Numbered from the stretch's first letter, positions 1-9,600 are shown. The stretch: 32,233 nucleotides of DNA from Cystobacterineae bacterium (GCA_009781495.1 WQYA01000020.1:1-32233); one strand, 5' to 3'. Notes: generated from the letters alone by a model not told the origin. Translations and numbers: made by a program.

Positions 1-66
1 ACACCCTCCGGGGCTCTGCGAGGCCCCCTATCGGGGTTGGGGCATTGCAGTTAGCCCCCCCTTCAC
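1..66 (+). repeat. Tail of a dispersed repeat, exact copy of the right-end repeat
   Basis: These 66 bases are identical to 32154-32219, in the same orientation. The two copies diverge right after the shared TTCAC. The opening ACACCCTCCGGGG also occurs inverted near 396-408, next to the left repeat array. This is therefore the outer end of a dispersed repeat whose body would lie left of the window. No reading frame or RNA could be assigned to it. Confidence 0.85.
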
Positions 67-239
67 CCTTCCCTAAACTAAGCACCCTTCATCGGGAGGG
101 CATCCTCGTTTTTAATCCCTGTATGCACTCACCTTCCCGCTATAAACTTATGCTGCCTTAATACCTAACGTAGACGAAGAATTAATGAGCGCTGTCTTTT
201 GGTAGAGCCGACGTAGGGGGGTACTGTTTTAGAGTACGA

Positions 240-261
240 GCAGGGGGCGGGTGCCCCCTGC
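240..261. other. Strong GC-rich stem-loop
   Basis: The arms GCAGGGGGC (240-248) and GCCCCCTGC (253-261) pair perfectly over nine bases around a GGGT loop. No T-run follows on either strand, so it does not look like a standard intrinsic terminator. It may be part of a structured RNA or a relic of a mobile element. Confidence 0.5.
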
Positions 262-299
262 GGCGCTCAAAATAAGACCAGGTAGCAGTGCTTCGGCAA

Positions 300-355
300 T
301 TCAAATTTGCACGGGGTGAACGGCCCCAGAATGATGGGGTGGATCAAGTAAAGAG
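300..355. mobile_element. Possible remnant of an IS21-type terminal region
   Basis: A cluster of short similar words is seen: CACGGGGTGAAC near 310 and GGGGTGGATCA near 336, separated by a CCCC/GGGG inverted pair. IS21-family ends carry several such words for transposase binding. No istA or istB reading frame is present, so at most this is an orphan end. The identification is inference and could be wrong. Confidence 0.2.
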
Positions 356-382
356 TTCGAGGGGGTCGCAAGTGCTGCAGGA

Positions 383-583
383 GCCCCCGGCAGGGCCCCG
401 GAGGGTGTTTTTTTGGTTACTTTTTTGTCACACAAAAAAGTGACTCGCCGGTAGGCGAAACCTACGGCAGCCGCGCAGCGGAAACAGCCGGGCCGCAGGC
501 CCAGCACCAAAAACCCCGCCCGGGAGGGCAAACAACGCCCGGGCCGCAGGCCCAGCAATAAAACCCCGCCCGGAGGGCAAAAA
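383..583 (-). repeat. Left modular repeat array, pointing left
   Basis: Read on the minus strand from 583, the array has two copies of the pair GCCCTCC(C)GGGCGGGG plus GGGCCTGCGGCCC (palindromes at 490-502 and 541-553). It continues with a TTTCCGCTGCGCGG segment, a GTAGGTTTCGCC segment, an ACTTTTTTGT/ACAAAAAAGT palindrome at 419-441, and ACACCCTCCGGGG. The same modules in the same order form the right array at 31866-32219 on the plus strand. The array starts within about ten bases of the stop codon of the minus-strand gene at 590. Each GC hairpin tends to be followed by T-rich sequence, so it could terminate that gene's transcript. Short frames through it are repeat artefacts. Confidence 0.85.
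419..441. repeat. Perfect AT-rich palindrome inside the left array
   Basis: Arms ACTTTTTTGT (419-428) and ACAAAAAAGT (432-441) flank a three-base CAC spacer. The right array has the same palindrome at 32121-32143 with GTG as spacer. Conservation in both arrays suggests a protein-binding site or a functional hairpin, but which one cannot be told from sequence. Confidence 0.8.
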
Positions 584-589
584 AATATT

Positions 590-1249
590 TTAGCCCCCCA
601 ACTCCACCCCTAACTCTATACGCGCCTTTAGCCCGGCCGGCGTATGGGGATATTGCCCTATTACCCACCTTAACAAACGCTCATAGTCTGCCCTGTGCCC
701 CTGCTGCCGCCGGCATAAAGCCATATAAAACCCTACCTCGGACGCATAGACACCCTGCGGCCAGGCCCCCATAAAGGCCTCCCCTACCCTCAACAACTCC
801 CTACACTCCCCTGCGGCATACCACGCGGCAATGGCCGCAAAGGAAGCTGCCCCGGAAAGCGCATGCCACGGGTAGGCCTCGGAAAGCCCCCTCAACTTCT
901 GGGCCTGCCGCTGGAGGGCCTCCCCCCTCTGGCCGCGTGTGGATGCGGCTTCTCCCCCCTTCTCCAGCCCCTCAAGGGCCTCGCGGAAGGCTTCTGTTGC
1001 CGCTTCATATTCCGTACCCCCCGCTACCCCTAACTCCAAAAGCTCCTCGCTGCTGGGCTCCCTGAGGAAGGCTTGGAAGGAGGGGGGCCTTTCCAGGGAG
1101 TCTTCTGAAGCAGAGGCCTCTTGAGCAACGGGTAGCACGGGCAAAGGGGTAGCCTTCTGGGCCTCCTCCAGGGGGGGAGCCTCCCGGGGGGTGGCAGAGG
1201 GGTTGTCCGTCGGGGGGGCTTGCGCGCAACGCGAGGGACAGGCTGTCAA
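590..1249 (-). CDS. Putative TPR-like lipoprotein, signal peptide out of frame
   Basis: Function is unknown. The open frame begins at a TTG at 1249, but the codons just upstream read G-L-C-L-F-A-F-V-L-T-A-C, a classic lipoprotein signal with LTAC lipobox. No usable start lies in that frame. A GTG at 1292, one frame over, begins MGFLRRG. Removing one G from the G6 run (plus strand C6, 1271-1276) joins the two into MGFLRRGLCLFAFVLTAC. The gene is therefore either frameshifted, phase variable, or carries a sequencing error. The mature protein has a Pro/Glu-rich linker (about 60 residues) and then a helical, Ala-rich part ending in repeats resembling TPR helices (about residues 130-215), like outer-membrane assembly or TPR lipoproteins. 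It lies 40-80 bases after the envelope protein at 1333. A repeat array follows its stop. Confidence 0.65.
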   Translation of the reverse strand: MTACPSRCAQAPPTDNPSATPREAPPLEEAQKATPLPVLPVAQEASASEDSLERPPSFQAFLREPSSEELLELGVAGGTEYEAATEAFREALEGLEKGGEAASTRGQRGEALQRQAQKLRGLSEAYPWHALSGAASFAAIAAWYAAGECRELLRVGEAFMGAWPQGVYASEVGFYMALCRRQQGHRADYERLLRWVIGQYPHTPAGLKARIELGVELGG

Positions 1250-1332
1250 AACAAAGGCAAAGAGACAAAGCCCCCCTGCGCAGGAAGCCCACCCGAGGCT
1301 TTGCCTGCGGAGGGGGGGAGACTGCCCCGCCT

Positions 1333-2394
1333 CTATGGTAAAACCCCTTCTAAACTGAGCATAGCCCCACCCTCCGTAGGCGCTAAACCCAGCTTCATCG
1401 AGCTTTTCATGTGGCGCTCCGGCGAGAGGAAAAACAGCACTGTACCTGCAATGGCCGCGGCGCCCGCCATGGAAAACGTCGTTATGGAAACAACTTTGTA
1501 TGCCAAAACCCTGTCCCTTATCTGCTGTGTCTCCTTTAAGTCCATGCTCCCACGCACCACAATCGAGTCGTGATCAACGGAGCGCTTCCTATATTTTCTG
1601 AAGTCATTGTCAGCAAGCCCCGCAAACACGGTACCGGCAATGGCCGCCGCACCCGCCGCCCCAAACAAACCATAGGAGGCCTTGCGCATGGGAGAGGGGC
1701 CCCGCTTCAATTCCTCCTCTATCTCTGTCTGCGGCCTTAGACCCATTGAAGTTAATACCATGGGCTTCTCTATGGTTTTCTCCACCACCACCGTCTCCGT
1801 AATAATGGTCGGCTCCTCCAGCGAAACACTGGGGCTCGGGTTCAGTCTGCCCAAATTCAACTCGGCCAACAGCTGCCCCAAAGCAACTTGCGCGTTTTTG
1901 TCCTCGCTGGCGTTCTTGGCATGCTGCACTTGCAAGGGGCCTACCTTCTTCACCTCAATGCCGTCGGCCTGCAAAATACGCGCACTGACGCTATAGGCGT
2001 CTTCCGTCCGGGACATGCTGCCCTGCAACACATAGTGGGCTTTGCTGGTACGCCCCAGCGCGGCAAGGCATTCGGGGTTGTTGGGGCACCCCGCCTCCTG
2101 CGTCGCTAAAAAATCATCCACCACCGGCTCCGGCGTCATGTGTATTTGCTGCTTGGCCACCTCCTGCATAAACAGCGCATTCCAACGCCTTCCAAGAGGG
2201 CTTTCCTCTGTCTCCAAGGGCAGGGCCGAAAGCCGTGGCTTCTCCAAGAGAATAATGACTTCCACCGGCGGCGGCGCTTGCTTGTGCTTCTTCGCCCCCT
2301 GCGCCCATCCTTGCGCCCCCACCAACACAGCTGTGAAGGCCACTATATAACGCATGCTTCCGGCCACACGGGCCACTCGCTTCCACTCATTCAT
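1333..2394 (-). CDS. Exported protein with C-terminal membrane segments, unknown function
   Basis: I do not recognise a named family. The chosen start is ATG 2394, with AAGGAG eight bases upstream; a longer frame to 2427 lacks support. The 353-residue product starts MNEWKRVARVAG and has a signal peptide ending near GWAQG. The next 150 residues (EVIILLEKPRLSALP, a CPNNPEC motif and an LGRTSKAHYVLQGS stretch) resemble the soluble N-terminal domains of myxobacterial envelope proteins that compute a TolB/FlgO-like fold; this is an impression only. A Thr/Val/Glu-rich linker follows. Two Ala/Gly-rich hydrophobic segments (about 240-262 and 304-325), both with an AGAAAIAGTV motif, flank a charged loop. 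The duplicated motif suggests an internal repeat hairpin. It probably shares a transcript with the lipoprotein downstream. Confidence 0.7.
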   Translation of the reverse strand: MNEWKRVARVAGSMRYIVAFTAVLVGAQGWAQGAKKHKQAPPPVEVIILLEKPRLSALPLETEESPLGRRWNALFMQEVAKQQIHMTPEPVVDDFLATQEAGCPNNPECLAALGRTSKAHYVLQGSMSRTEDAYSVSARILQADGIEVKKVGPLQVQHAKNASEDKNAQVALGQLLAELNLGRLNPSPSVSLEEPTIITETVVVEKTIEKPMVLTSMGLRPQTEIEEELKRGPSPMRKASYGLFGAAGAAAIAGTVFAGLADNDFRKYRKRSVDHDSIVVRGSMDLKETQQIRDRVLAYKVVSITTFSMAGAAAIAGTVLFFLSPERHMKSSMKLGLAPTEGGAMLSLEGVLP

Positions 2395-2587
2395 TCCGCT
2401 TCTCCTTAAGGCCTCTATGTCCAACAATTTCTCCTACTCCTTCTGCACCACCGTGTGCGCCCCTGCACGCACCTGAGGGGCGACGCTGCTCCACCCCTGC
2501 TTCTCCTCTCGCTGGCCCCCCGCGGCCGGCCTATGTGCCCCTCCCTCTTTCCCCCCCTCTAGCCCACCCTCTCTGCTGTCTGCAAGT

Positions 2588-2615
2588 ATTGTATTTCCAA
2601 AACGTCAGCAAACAA
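2588..2615 (-). promoter_or_regulatory. Possible sigma70-like promoter for the 1333-2394 gene
   Basis: On the minus strand a TACAAT hexamer (2588-2593) lies 16 bases after TTGTTT (2610-2615). It is about 190 bases upstream of ATG 2394. The -10 is good and the -35 weak. Confidence 0.35.
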
Positions 2616-2711
2616 ACACTGTTAACTGGAAGTTACTGGCACAAAAATACAAAGGCTTAAAAGCAACGCTAGAGGGCCTATACAGACAGTTTTGGGGGGC
2701 CTATGTCCTGT

Positions 2712-2786
2712 TGTTTTTCTCTGCGGGCGACAGGCAAAGCCTACGCAAGGCGCGCTGAAAACGGCGAGGGGAAAAACCCACCCGCA
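2712..2786 (-). repeat. Decayed copy of the dispersed modular repeat
   Basis: On the minus strand the order of words matches the left array: CGGGTGGGTTTTT, then TTTTCAGCGCGCC, GTAGGCTTTGCC, a GTCGCCCG segment and an AAAAACAA tract. The corresponding left-array words are CGGGCGGGGTTTTT, TTTCCGCTGCGCGG, GTAGGTTTCGCC, CGGCGAG and the poly-T palindrome. Similarity is imperfect, so this is read as an old copy. Confidence 0.5.
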
Positions 2787-2954
2787 AAATGAAGAAAGCC
2801 AGAGTGGTTTTAGGTTGAAAGGAATACAGCCAAACGCCATTGGACGGGGGCGAGGGGGGGGGCTTAAGTCCCGCATAAAAACCACCTTGCCCCCAGCTCA
2901 TAAGCCTCTACATTTCCATCCGTACATCGCGGCAGCTCAAGTCAACTTGCCGGT

Positions 2955-4121
2955 CTAGTGGAGGTTGAGGCTTTCTTGGAGGTAAGGATCTTTCTTCGCA
3001 ATCAGCGGCACCTTCTGGAATTTCCTTTGCAGAAGGAAAACAAACAACCCGGCAAAACCCAAAACAGCTGAAAGCTCAACCCAACCCATGGGCGGCGAAG
3101 AGAAATTGATGGGTGTCACCATCAAATAAATGTCCAGCCAGCGGCCCAACAACACAACCAAAGCAATGACGGCGACATAGTTGGGGTTGCGTTTGAGCGG
3201 ACGGGGCAAAAGCAAAAAGAAAGGAAGCACCCAGTTGAGAGCAAAATTGAGATAGAAAAGGGGCTGCCAGCCTCCATGCCAGCGCCTCAAAAAATAAATG
3301 GTTTCTTCAGGAAGGTTGCCATACCAAATCAGCATGAATTGGCAAAACCACAAATAGGCCCAAAAAGTACAGAAGGCAAAGAGGAGCTTGGCCAAGTCAT
3401 GCACATGGGGAATGCGGAATTCCGGAAACCAACCCGTCTTGTTTAAAAGGATACACGTTAAAACAATGGCTGCTACCGACGAGGACAAAAGTCCTGCTAT
3501 GTTATACATTCCGAAGACGGTGCTAAACCAATGCGCTTCTAAGCCCATAATCCAGTCAAAAGAAGCCATGGAAAACGTTAAAGCAAAACACACCAAAAAG
3601 CCGGTGGACCAACGCACCGATTGATCCGTGCGAGAAACCTTGCCGTCTTTGTCTTGCGCCTGAGAAAGGCTTCTCAAGCGCAGAGCAAACAGCCACCACA
3701 GCACCAAAACAACCACCATGCGGATGACATAGAAGAGAGGGTTCAAATAGGCGACTTTTTCGTGCAGGAGATGATCATGCTCCATCACCCCAGGCCGCGC
3801 CCACTCATAAATGGAGTTTTCGCCACTGAGCAGGTTGACAAGCGTGAGCAAAATCAGCAAAGCGCCAACGGGCAACAAGGCAGCATAATTCTCAAACACA
3901 CGCTTGAGAACAATGTGCCAACCCGCTTTGGCTACGGTGTTGAGAGCCAGAAGAACCAAGCCCCCCGCAGCTAAGGTTATAAAAAAGAAAGCGCCTACCA
4001 AGAGATTGGTAGAACCCCACTTGGGGTCTAAAAAAACAGCAAAGGCAAGCCCTCCCAAGCCCAGGACGGCCACTCCCAAGGCCACCATTTGCGTTTTCAT
4101 TGTTTTTCCTGTGCTCGTCAT
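2955..4121 (-). CDS. actF: Alternative Complex III subunit ActF, membrane quinone-site subunit
   Basis: ActF is one of the two large NrfD/PsrC-type membrane subunits of Alternative Complex III, the quinol:electron-acceptor oxidoreductase that replaces cytochrome bc1 in many bacteria. The 388-residue sequence has about ten hydrophobic segments spread over its whole length. The family signature SFDWIMGLEAHWFSTVFGMY is at about residues 189-208, and a conserved H-x-H-D-x-x-K motif (PHVHDLAKL) follows near 240. The ATG at 4121 overlaps the actE stop as ATGA, so the two are translationally coupled. It is the last gene of the operon, followed by a 560-base spacer. The length fits the family. I am confident of the assignment. 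Confidence 0.93.
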   Translation of the reverse strand: MTSTGKTMKTQMVALGVAVLGLGGLAFAVFLDPKWGSTNLLVGAFFFITLAAGGLVLLALNTVAKAGWHIVLKRVFENYAALLPVGALLILLTLVNLLSGENSIYEWARPGVMEHDHLLHEKVAYLNPLFYVIRMVVVLVLWWLFALRLRSLSQAQDKDGKVSRTDQSVRWSTGFLVCFALTFSMASFDWIMGLEAHWFSTVFGMYNIAGLLSSSVAAIVLTCILLNKTGWFPEFRIPHVHDLAKLLFAFCTFWAYLWFCQFMLIWYGNLPEETIYFLRRWHGGWQPLFYLNFALNWVLPFFLLLPRPLKRNPNYVAVIALVVLLGRWLDIYLMVTPINFSSPPMGWVELSAVLGFAGLFVFLLQRKFQKVPLIAKKDPYLQESLNLH

Positions 4122-4756
4122 AAGGCCCCCTGAGAAGGAGTGTCGGCATTCGTATTCGTTGTCTCTGGTCCCAAATCCACCGGCGGGCTAGCGGCTTGAA
4201 CTGCGCGGATATGGCGAATCACTTTCCACCTGTCTTGCTGCGAAATCTGCTGCACATAGCCAGGCATGGTCCCCTGCCCCGTCGTAATAATGTGGAAAAT
4301 CTGCCCGTCTTTCATCTGGCGCGCATTGTTTGCTAACAAAGAAGGAGGACGTGAAAACAAACGTGTCACAAGCCCACCACCTTGCAAGTCCATGGCGTGG
4401 CAAGGAACGCATAGGCGTGCAAACAGAACGTTGCCTCGCTCAAGAATCTGTTTTTGCGCCTCCGTATTTTTAGCGCTGGGAAGAGGATCTCTCAGTTCCT
4501 CACCTGCACGCAAAGCTTCTTCGGGGCCCGCCGCATAGTAAAAGGGTTGATAGCCTCGTGGAACAGTCCCCTGAGGTGGCACCGCCAAAGTTCTTCCCTC
4601 CGGCAAATAGGGATTGGCTGAAAACGACTCATAGGCGAGGGAATAGGCCATGTCGGGCGAATATTCATAGTTCGGCTTTGAAAAGTCTTGCCCGCAAGCC
4701 AACAACCCCAAAAAGGCCAGGCAGCCTAGGAAACAACATATTCGGGAAATATTCAT
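4118..4756 (-). CDS. actE: Alternative Complex III subunit ActE, monoheme cytochrome c lipoprotein
   Basis: ActE is the monoheme cytochrome c that carries electrons out of Alternative Complex III on the periplasmic face. The 212-residue product has a lipoprotein signal with lipobox LLAC (Cys21), so it should be membrane-anchored by lipid. One heme motif, CVPCH, is at residues 116-120. A likely axial methionine, Met164, sits in GTMPGY. The stretch between signal and heme (PNYEYSPDMAYS, PEGRTLAVPPQGTVPRGY) matches the conserved ActE N-terminal region. It overlaps actD by four bases at its start and actF by four at its end. The C-terminal 25 residues are Thr/Asn/Pro-rich and probably disordered. 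Confidence 0.92.
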   Translation of the reverse strand: MNISRICCFLGCLAFLGLLACGQDFSKPNYEYSPDMAYSLAYESFSANPYLPEGRTLAVPPQGTVPRGYQPFYYAAGPEEALRAGEELRDPLPSAKNTEAQKQILERGNVLFARLCVPCHAMDLQGGGLVTRLFSRPPSLLANNARQMKDGQIFHIITTGQGTMPGYVQQISQQDRWKVIRHIRAVQAASPPVDLGPETTNTNADTPSQGAL

Positions 4757-5250
4757 GGCACCTCCTGAACGACAACGGCACCCTGTCCTTCAAGAAAACT
4801 TCGCGCCTCTTCGGGCTCTGCCCACAACTCCAGCGCGAAACGATCGTCGGTGACGCGCTCCAGAGGCACTACCTTCTTCCCCGGAAAAAGTTTGGAGCGC
4901 ACAAAGAAGGCCAACACCGTCGTCAGTGCTGCACACAACACCGTCGCTTCAAAAGTAACAGGAATGAAGGCTGGCACCGAAGCAAAGGGCTTGCCTCCCA
5001 CATTCAGAGCCCATGAAATCGCCGAGGTATAAATCATCAGCGCCAACATGCTGCCCCCACCTGCCAAACCCGCTAAGAAACATACCCAAGTTAACTTCGA
5101 AGGCCTAAGCCCCATGGCCTCATCTAAGCCGTGTACTGCATAGGGCGTATAAACATCCACCACCTTTAACTTCACCTTTCGGGCGGCCTTCGTCGCATGG
5201 AGAATTTGAGCTTCTTGCTCAAACCAACCCACTGTTCGGACTTTGCTCAT
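4753..5250 (-). CDS. actD: Alternative Complex III subunit ActD (DUF3341)
   Basis: ActD is a small membrane subunit of Alternative Complex III, belonging to DUF3341. The 165 residues contain an N-terminal soluble domain with the family motif [20 protein letters not shown] (about 33-52), two transmembrane segments (about 55-76 and 97-117) separated by the conserved NVGGKPF and PAFIPVTFE motifs, and a C-terminal soluble domain. It binds no cofactor in known complexes. It overlaps actC by four bases and actE by four bases, within the continuous act operon. Confidence 0.92.
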   Translation of the reverse strand: MSKVRTVGWFEQEAQILHATKAARKVKLKVVDVYTPYAVHGLDEAMGLRPSKLTWVCFLAGLAGGGSMLALMIYTSAISWALNVGGKPFASVPAFIPVTFEATVLCAALTTVLAFFVRSKLFPGKKVVPLERVTDDRFALELWAEPEEARSFLEGQGAVVVQEVP

Positions 5251-6638
5251 GCTGTCACCTCATGTTCAGCGTGGTGTGCATTTTTGTGCTTCGCAAAGTT
5301 GTTCACGGCTTTCACTTCACCCATGGAAATGACTGGGAGGAAACGCACGAACAACAAGAAGAGCGTGAAAAATAACCCAAACGTCCCCGTGAAAGTGCCT
5401 ATCTCAATAACGGTGGGTTTATACATCGCCCAGCTGGAGGGCACAAAGTCACGGTGCAACGAAGTCACAATAATGACGAAACGCTCAAACCACATGCCTA
5501 TGTTGACGACAATGGAAAGAAGGAATGTTGCCAAAATGGAAGTTCGTATTTTTTTGAAATAAAACAACATCGGCGAAACAACGTTGCACGAAAACATAAT
5601 CCAATAGGACCAGGCATAGGGACCAAAGGCCCGGTTGATGAAAGCAAAACGCTCCCATGGACTGCCGGAATACCAGGCAATGAAAAACTCGGTGCCATAG
5701 GACAGGCCGACGATGCCTCCTGTGACGATGATGATTTTGTTCATGTTCTCAATGTGCCTGATGGTGATGAAATGTTCGAGCTTCAACACCACCCGCGTAA
5801 TAATCATCAACGTCAACACCATCGCAAAACCGGAAAACACCGCCCCCGCAACAAAATAGGGGGGGAAAATGGTGGCATGCCAACCCGGCACCAGCGAAGT
5901 CGCAAAGTCCATGGACACAATGGTGTGCACAGAAAGCACCAAGGGCGTGGCCAAACCCGCAAGCAACAAATAGAGCGTCTCATAACGCGACCAAATGCGG
6001 TTGGAACCATTCCAGCCAAACGACAGAAAACCAAATATCTTCTTTCGAAGCCCAGAAAGGCGATCTCGAATGGTCGCCATGTCAGGGATTAAACCGATAT
6101 ACCAGAATACGGCCGACACCGTGAAATAGGTGCTGATGGCGAATACGTCCCAAAGCAGAGGGGAACGGAAATTCACCCAGAGACTGCCGCGGCTGTTGGG
6201 ATAGGGGAACATCCAATAAATCAACCATGGACGCCCCGCGTGAATCAGCGGGAAAATGGCCGCGCACATAACGGCAAACAAAGTCATCGCTTCCGCGGCT
6301 CGGTTGATGGAAGTGCGCCACTTCTGCCTAAAGAGAAATAAAATGGCTGAAATCAGTGTCCCGGCGTGACCGATGCCTACCCAAAAAACAAAGTTGGTAA
6401 TGTCAAAAGCCCAACCCACCGTCTTGTTCAAACCCCAGGTACCGATACCTGTGCCAATTTGGTAGGCAACCATTCCAAACCCAATGCCCAACACGGAAGC
6501 GGCAGCCAAAAAGGACAGCCACCACCGCACAGTGGGACGCTGAATCAACGGCGTAACAATGTCATCCGTAACTTGCGACAACGTTCGTTCAGCCGTCACC
6601 AGTGGTGTGCGCAATTGGGAGACCTGTGCTTCACTCAT
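5247..6638 (-). CDS. actC: Alternative Complex III subunit ActC, NrfD-like quinol-oxidising subunit
   Basis: ActC is the principal NrfD-type membrane subunit thought to oxidise the quinol and pass electrons to the iron-sulfur chain of ActB. I chose ATG 6638 ([11 protein letters not shown]), which has GGAGG about eight bases upstream, over a GTG at 6653. The 463-residue protein has about ten transmembrane segments after a 45-residue cytosolic lead. Typical ActC features are the [20 protein letters not shown] stretch near residues 86-105, the HAGRPW motif near 131, and a repeated [16 protein letters not shown]-type segment late in the protein. Its start overlaps the actB stop by eight bases. 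Annotation as a polysulfide reductase subunit would reflect only the shared NrfD fold. Confidence 0.92.
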   Translation of the reverse strand: MSEAQVSQLRTPLVTAERTLSQVTDDIVTPLIQRPTVRWWLSFLAAASVLGIGFGMVAYQIGTGIGTWGLNKTVGWAFDITNFVFWVGIGHAGTLISAILFLFRQKWRTSINRAAEAMTLFAVMCAAIFPLIHAGRPWLIYWMFPYPNSRGSLWVNFRSPLLWDVFAISTYFTVSAVFWYIGLIPDMATIRDRLSGLRKKIFGFLSFGWNGSNRIWSRYETLYLLLAGLATPLVLSVHTIVSMDFATSLVPGWHATIFPPYFVAGAVFSGFAMVLTLMIITRVVLKLEHFITIRHIENMNKIIIVTGGIVGLSYGTEFFIAWYSGSPWERFAFINRAFGPYAWSYWIMFSCNVVSPMLFYFKKIRTSILATFLLSIVVNIGMWFERFVIIVTSLHRDFVPSSWAMYKPTVIEIGTFTGTFGLFFTLFLLFVRFLPVISMGEVKAVNNFAKHKNAHHAEHEVTA

Positions 6639-9600
6639 CTTTGCCTCCTCCACGGTTTGTCACCTTGGCCATATAGGAAACTACGGGCCCAATGTTCAAC
6701 TCTGTGAGCAGTTTATAACTGCGCTGACGAGCTGCCATTCGAGCAACTTTTGAATTTAGATTGTTCAAATCACCAAAATGGATGGCCTGGGTCGGGCAAC
6801 TCTGTTGACAGGCTGTCAACACCTCACCATCCCCCAGGGGCCGCCCTTGGTTGTTGGCCCGGGCCTTCCCTTCTTGAATTCGCTGCACGCACATAGAGCA
6901 TTTCTCCATGACACCGCGGGAACGAATGGCCACATCGGGATTGAGCACCATGCGCTCCAAAGAATCCTCATGCTTATATGTAAACCAGTTGAAGCGTCGA
7001 ACTTTGGGAGGGCAGTTGTTCGCACAATAGCGCGTTCCTACGCAACGGTTATAAACTTGCTGGTTCAAACCCTCACTGGAATGCACCGTTGCCAAAACAG
7101 GACAAACCGTCTCGCAAGGCGCATTCTCACAATGCCAACACATCATCGGCTGGAAAAATACCTCGGGAGACTCCGGCTTTCCCCCAAAATAACGGTCAAT
7201 CCGCATCCATGACATTTCACGCCGAATGGACACTTCGCGCTCACCTACCACAGGAATGTTGTTCTCTGCCTGGCAAGACACCACACAGGCGCTACACCCT
7301 GTGCATGCGTTTAAGTCCACCACCATGCCCCAGCGGTGCCCCTCATATTTGTGCTCGGACCATATGCTGCCTGGCAGCCCGTGCGTGTTCAGCTCGTGCA
7401 TCGCTCCTTCGTGAACTTTGCGTGGATCTTCAAGGAATTGCGCCAACTCCATGGAGCGCACCAACATGCGATCTTTCCCAAGAGAGTCGAGTTTTTCGCT
7501 GTAGGTTTGGCTTTGAGCCAGCTTTTTATGAGCGCCTGTCTTGCTGACAACAGCATTGGCGCCAGCTCGACGTGTAGCGGCCAGAGGAGCAACATGGACA
7601 CCCACGTTGTTGCCCACTTTCCCCGCAGCTGTTCGGCCATAGCCTGTGGCTACGGCAACAACACCTGTGGGAATTCCAGGAAGACGAAACACAGGAATGT
7701 CGACGAAGAGACCTTCCACTTGCAATTTCACCTCGTCACCATCCCCCACACCCCATTCTTCTGCCTGCTCCTTGCTTATTGCCGCATAATTCGTCCAAAC
7801 GGTTTTGCTGAGCGCATCCGGCAACTCTTGCAACCATGCATTGTTGGCATGCTCTCCATTGCGCAAATAGAGTGAAGGATGTACCAAAAGCTCTATGGGA
7901 GAAGGCACCACCTTCGAGAGACGAACCAAGGCTTCAACCTTAGAGCTTATGGCTGCTTTTAAGGACGGAGATTGCTCCGTCTCTTTGTTTTCACGCCATA
8001 TGCCTCTGCGCAAAACCTCATCCCAAAACCCCTGGAAGGAGCCTGCTCCACTTGGGTAGATTTCCCTCTCCCAGAAAGAGCGTACAAAGTCATGATCGTT
8101 GCTGGGCTCTCCCGCCCAAGCCAACAAGGAGGCAATGCGGCTTCGCGTGTCAAAAAGCGGAGAAATGAGAGGTTGAGCAACCGCCCATGTTCCACCCTGA
8201 GGCTGCGAATCAGACCAAGATTCCAGCCAGTGGCTTTCCGGTGCATGCAAGTGGCATAACGAAGCCGTTTCGTCTAGAGTGCCTGCCGTTGATAGGGAGA
8301 ATATGCCTTCCAACAGCCCTTTGAGCTGAGCGCCCTGCGGGTGTGAATAGACGGGGTTGACGCCAAGGAAAAGAGCCGCCCCTACTTTCTTGGCTGTCAA
8401 TTCTGCCAAAAACTCGTCCAACAACAATGCATTGTCGTCCAACTTGCGAGCCGTGCTCCAACGAACGGTCACACCTGAATTTCGAAGAACCAAATTGCAA
8501 AGCAAGGCCAAAAGCTGAATGCCCGGCTCATCACCACCATAGAGGACAAGGCCATTGGGACCGGCGGCTTTGAGCTCCAAAACCAGGCGCTCCAGTTTCT
8601 CGTTCGAAAACTCAGCAGGCAACTGAGCGTCAACCTGAGAAAGCGCTACCTGAATGATGGGCTCAGACCGAGGCGCCAACTTGCGCAACAAAGCGGCCAA
8701 CACAGGGAGCATCGCCGAAGGCTTGATGGCATAGCGAATATCTGCACATGAGCCCGTCAGAGAAAGTGTCGACTCCACTTGAATGTGACGTAGGAGTTTT
8801 TGACGCGACCTCTCATCTTCCACATCCCTGGCTTTCGCATATTGGCGCGAAAACCCTACGGGAGACAACCAAGAGCCCAAAAAGTCCGCCCCAAAAGAAA
8901 CCACACATTTGGCTCTGTTAATGAGAAATTCGGGAATCTGCCGCGAACCAAACAAGGCCTCTGTCGCTCTCGCAAGGGCATCCAACTCACCGCTCGCATC
9001 ATAACGAACGGTTTTGGCAGATGGATATTTCCGCAAAAACTTGGCTAAGGCTGCTTCTTCGGATGGCCCCAAACACCAAGGCAATACAACGCGGATGGCC
9101 TTGTTTTCTGCGCCGGCTTTCTTGAGCGCTTCGGCCGTCGAGTTGTCAATCTCTTGCCAGGAAACCGTCCATGAGGTTTGAGAAGGACCTCGTGCACGGT
9201 TGGCATCATAAAGCCCCAAGACGGCAGCTTGTCCTGTGGCACACAAAGAGCCCAGCGACACAGGATGCAGAGGATTTCCCTCCATCTTAATGGGGCGCCC
9301 ATCGCGTGACTTCACCAAAAGCCCGCATTGTGCAGGACAAGCTCCGCATACGGAAGCATACCAAAGGGCTGAACCCGGCGTTAATTCGTCCGGCTTCTTT
9401 GTAAATGGAAGAATCTGTTGCGTGGGCCCACGCTGGCAAGCGGCAAGCACTGCAGCGCCGGACAAGCCCATAAGCTTGAAAAAGTCGCGTCGAGAATTCT
9501 TTTCAATAGGCGTTGCAGACACCCCAACGGGCAACTCTTCTGCAAACTCATTGAGCTTCTCTTTCTCAACTTCACCCTTGCCTGAATATTCAGCAAGACT

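Larger units (their letters stand above)
67..382. other. Non-coding stretch with a hairpin and a possible IS end
   Basis: No convincing gene was seen here. The stretch holds a strong GC hairpin at 240-261 and a smaller inverted repeat at 221-237 (GTACT/AGTAC). Around 300-350 the words GGGGTGAAC and GGGGTGGATCA occur, which resemble the repeated transposase-binding words at IS21-type element ends. That last reading is from memory of the family and is weak. Confidence 0.4.
2395..2954. other. Gene-poor 560-base spacer
   Basis: No gene is supported. Frames such as 2622-2885 and 2692-2958 are low-complexity and overlap a decayed repeat copy (2712-2786). The left half carries the likely promoter and leader of the gene at 1333-2394. 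No clear terminator for actF was found. A G9 run lies at 2854-2862. Confidence 0.6.

Noticed and set aside
2692-2958. Small gene in the actF downstream spacer
   Set aside because: The frame overlaps a decayed repeat, has no ribosome-binding site and runs into the end of actF.
5454-6092. Plus-strand frame of 212 codons opposite actC
   Set aside because: It is highly basic with no recognisable domain, and the opposite strand encodes a well-conserved membrane subunit.
5247-6638. Polysulfide reductase NrfD subunit
   Set aside because: The shared fold explains the similarity. The full act operon context and ActC motifs fit better.
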